From Thermoanaerobacterales bacterium (GTDB lineage Bacteria; Bacillota; Desulfotomaculia; Desulfotomaculales; JASEER01): a stretch of DNA of 64,000 bases. The DNA is taken from positions 1 to 64,000 of the forward strand of contig JASEER010000006.1 of NCBI GenBank assembly GCA_030019475.1, written 5' to 3'. The first letter of the stretch is position 1, and each line of letters begins with the position of its first letter. The notes under the pieces were generated by a model. That model did not search any database and was not told the origin of the DNA. It was given only the letters and a program-made list of their open reading frames with translations. This document shows positions 62,461-64,000 of this stretch, piece after piece. A program made the translations under genes and the position numbers.

Positions 62461-63273
62461 GTGCTTCTCTATCTTGGTCTATTCTTAACGCTGCTGGCTA
62501 CCCTGATCGTCCTGACCGTGCCTTTCGATGATTATGAACCCAGCCCGGCACAGCTTACGGCCGACCGGGTGCGCCAAAAGCTCATCGAGCATTATACCCG
62601 CGGAACGAAAGAGGTCACTCTGAAGGTATTGGGAAGGTCGGTGGGACAGTTAATCAGGTTTTCAATGCTGTTCGGCGGCATCTTGGGCGGCCTTACTTTC
62701 CTGGCCTCGGTGCGCTTCATCGGCCTTTGGGCTTTACCCTTGGCCGTGCTGGTCGGACTGGGCGGCATCGGCGTCGTCGAGTTCGGCTTACGAAACGAGT
62801 TCCGGTCCTGGCAGGACCGGATGGTGGACGGTTTGCCGCAGCTTGTCGGCTTCGTGCCAGCCTTCCTAAGCGTCGGCAGCATCACCCCGAGCGAGGCGTT
62901 AAGACTCACCTTACCGTTCTTGCCCCAGCCCTTGCGGTCTGAAATGGCTGCGGTGGTGGACAAAATCACGGACACGGGGAAGGTGCGGGAAGCGCTCGAT
63001 GAACTGGCCTTGCGCGTGCGGCATCCATTGTTTGACGCAATCGCTTTCCGTCTGGCCGCGGCCTGGGACGTTAAAGTGACGCCCGATCTTTTTGACGACC
63101 TGGACGACCAGATTGCATACCGGCGGGCGGAGATGGCGGCCAGAACCACAACTACGAAAGCCGGCCTCCTGGGCTTGATTTGCGCCGGGGGTTTGGCCGG
63201 CGCGGGTCTGGTCTTCTTGTACCCGGGCGTAAAGTTTATGTTCAGTCAGGTCGGGAGGGGGTTTGGGATGTAG
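62461..63273 (+). CDS. tadC: Tad inner-membrane platform protein TadC
   Basis: 270 residues of the same T2SSF family as TadB, with helices at both ends and RMVDGLPQLVGFVPAFLSVGSITPSEAL in the cytoplasmic part. TadB and TadC normally work as a pair. GTG at 62461 lies 3 bases after tadB. Confidence 0.85.
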   Translation: MLLYLGLFLTLLATLIVLTVPFDDYEPSPAQLTADRVRQKLIEHYTRGTKEVTLKVLGRSVGQLIRFSMLFGGILGGLTFLASVRFIGLWALPLAVLVGLGGIGVVEFGLRNEFRSWQDRMVDGLPQLVGFVPAFLSVGSITPSEALRLTLPFLPQPLRSEMAAVVDKITDTGKVREALDELALRVRHPLFDAIAFRLAAAWDVKVTPDLFDDLDDQIAYRRAEMAARTTTTKAGLLGLICAGGLAGAGLVFLYPGVKFMFSQVGRGFGM

Positions 63274-63288
63274 GGAGGATGGTTGCTA

Positions 63289-63417
63289 ATGGGGAATCGT
63301 GGTCGACCGGCAGGGAAGGTGTTGTCGTTACTTATCCGTTTGGTGGCAATCGTGTTTGCCCTGTGGTTGGGGCATCTGTGCTTAAGAGCTGTCGCGTCAC
63401 TGGTTAAACCTAACTGA
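63289..63417 (+). CDS. Small single-helix membrane protein
   Basis: 42 residues: MGNRGRPAGKVLSLLIRLVA then IVFALWLGHLCLRAV, one membrane helix. ATG at 63289 is 10 bases after GGGAGG. It sits between tadC and the Flp-like pilin, in the same direction. Short, so confidence is limited. Confidence 0.45.
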   Translation: MGNRGRPAGKVLSLLIRLVAIVFALWLGHLCLRAVASLVKPN

Positions 63418-63440
63418 AACGTAAGGGGGTAAAACAACCT

Positions 63441-63647
63441 ATGATTAAGTGTCTTAAGGGAAAAGTGCGGATGGTTTCCGGCGTGCTGAAGGACGAGAAA
63501 GGCAACCTTGCCGAGTTAGGATGGTGGCTCGGCGGCGGGGCAGTGGCAGTGGCGATCATTCTCATACTCCTGGCCGTTGCTCCCGATACTATGCGGAACC
63601 TCTTCGTGGATTTTGTTGACTACATGCGTTCGAGTTTCGGCTTCTAA
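63441..63647 (+). CDS. Flp-like pilin
   Basis: 68 residues: a leader ending KDEKG, then NLAELGWWLGGGAVAVAIILILLAV, a hydrophobic helix with a glutamate four places after the Gly, the hallmark of type IV/Flp prepilins cut by a prepilin peptidase. Small size and place in the Tad operon fit the major pilin. ATG at 63441 follows AAGGGGG. Confidence 0.75.
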   Translation: MIKCLKGKVRMVSGVLKDEKGNLAELGWWLGGGAVAVAIILILLAVAPDTMRNLFVDFVDYMRSSFGF

Positions 63648-63668
63648 TCCGTTCCAGGAAGTGATGCT

Positions 63669-64000
63669 ATGTTAGGCAAAATCGGAATGGCCCTGGTAAC
63701 CATCTGGCTTCTGGTGGGTATCGGGGCCTGCCTGGCCATAACCCAGGGGATGATGACTCTCTGGCATGCGACCGAAAACCAGGCCCAGTTTCTCGCCATC
63801 AGCCAGGGACGATACGGGGGGTACACAACCGAGGCGGATGAAGCCATGAGGGACTTCTGCCACGATCTAAACCTTGATTGCTCTGAAATCGAAGTCGCAG
63901 TGTCGGCTCCCGGTGGTCCCGTACCTTGGGGAACAGTCGTCACGGCAAAAGTTACGGTCCCCTTTAAGTTCCAACTGGGCTCGTTCTTGGTGCCGTTCGA
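63669..64000 (+). CDS. Pseudopilin-like protein, 3' partial
   Basis: ATG at 63669 opens a frame that runs off the window end (at least 110 residues): MLGKIGMALVTIWLLVGIGA, a single N-terminal hydrophobic helix, then a part with FCHDLNLDC and a beta-rich region (VVTAKVTVPFKFQLGSFLV). It resembles TadE/TadG-like minor pilins. GGAAGTGATG lies just upstream. Confidence 0.6.
   Translation, partial: MLGKIGMALVTIWLLVGIGACLAITQGMMTLWHATENQAQFLAISQGRYGGYTTEADEAMRDFCHDLNLDCSEIEVAVSAPGGPVPWGTVVTAKVTVPFKFQLGSFLVPF

Overview
The window (64 kb) comes from a GC-rich, endospore-forming anaerobic Firmicute of the Desulfotomaculum/Pelotomaculum/Desulforudis type. The basis is sporulation genes (spoIID, spoIIID) beside an mreB/mbl homologue, S-layer homology (SLH) domains, an Ech-type membrane [NiFe] hydrogenase, an HdrA-MvhD electron-transfer flavoprotein, and frequent GTG/TTG starts behind strong Shine-Dalgarno sequences. 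The genus assignment is inference; no rRNA or tRNA gene is seen.

Layout. (1) 0-11.2 kb, energy metabolism: a partial membrane gene, then echABCDEF. Three closely related Crp/Fnr regulators follow, two downstream of ech and one divergent from a fused hdrA-mvhD gene. (2) 11.3-21.2 kb, housekeeping: a vapBC pair, rpmE, a DUF1385 membrane protein, prfA, prmC, an ArsB/NhaD-type transporter, Sua5/YwlC, mntP, a YwlE-like arginine phosphatase, rpiB and glyA. (3) 21.3-23.1 kb: a two-gene AT-richer island (AAA ATPase plus DUF4276/TOPRIM-like protein) that looks like a defence module inserted between glyA and wecB. (4) 23.1-31.8 kb: wecB and a complete F1Fo ATP synthase operon with two AtpI-like genes. 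(5) 31.9-38 kb: a GntR regulator with a perfect operator, a TauE/SafE permease, a secreted stalk-domain protein, spoIID-spoIIID-mbl and a repeat-dense stretch. (6) 38.3-44.5 kb: a 1413-residue subtilase with three SLH motifs, then an ECF sigma factor and its zinc anti-sigma factor. (7) 44.5-47.1 kb, minus strand: two AbrB-VapC pairs and an amidase/YvrJ-holin pair.

(8) 47.2-64 kb looks like accessory or integrated DNA. It holds a Cys-rich protein coupled to a DruA-like (DUF4338) protein, a tyrosine recombinase, a large ParB-like protein with cysteine clusters, a TadZ/CpaE-like ATPase and a Phd/HicB-like antitoxin with a HicA-like toxin under a large dyad. Two secreted proteins and a Tad/Flp-type pilus assembly operon follow (TadE-like pseudopilin, TadA ATPase, TadB, TadC, a Flp-like pilin and a second pseudopilin running off the edge). 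The co-occurrence of partition, recombination, defence and pilus genes is the most unusual feature of the window.

Two families of short palindromic repeats run through the chromosome-like part. One is a 33-bp element with TTTTAAGTAAGGGG arms, found at about ten sites. It sits at gene 3' ends and in two cases supplies the stop codon of the upstream gene. The other is a GGGCGGAC...GTCCGCCC hairpin whose copies show a compensatory base change.
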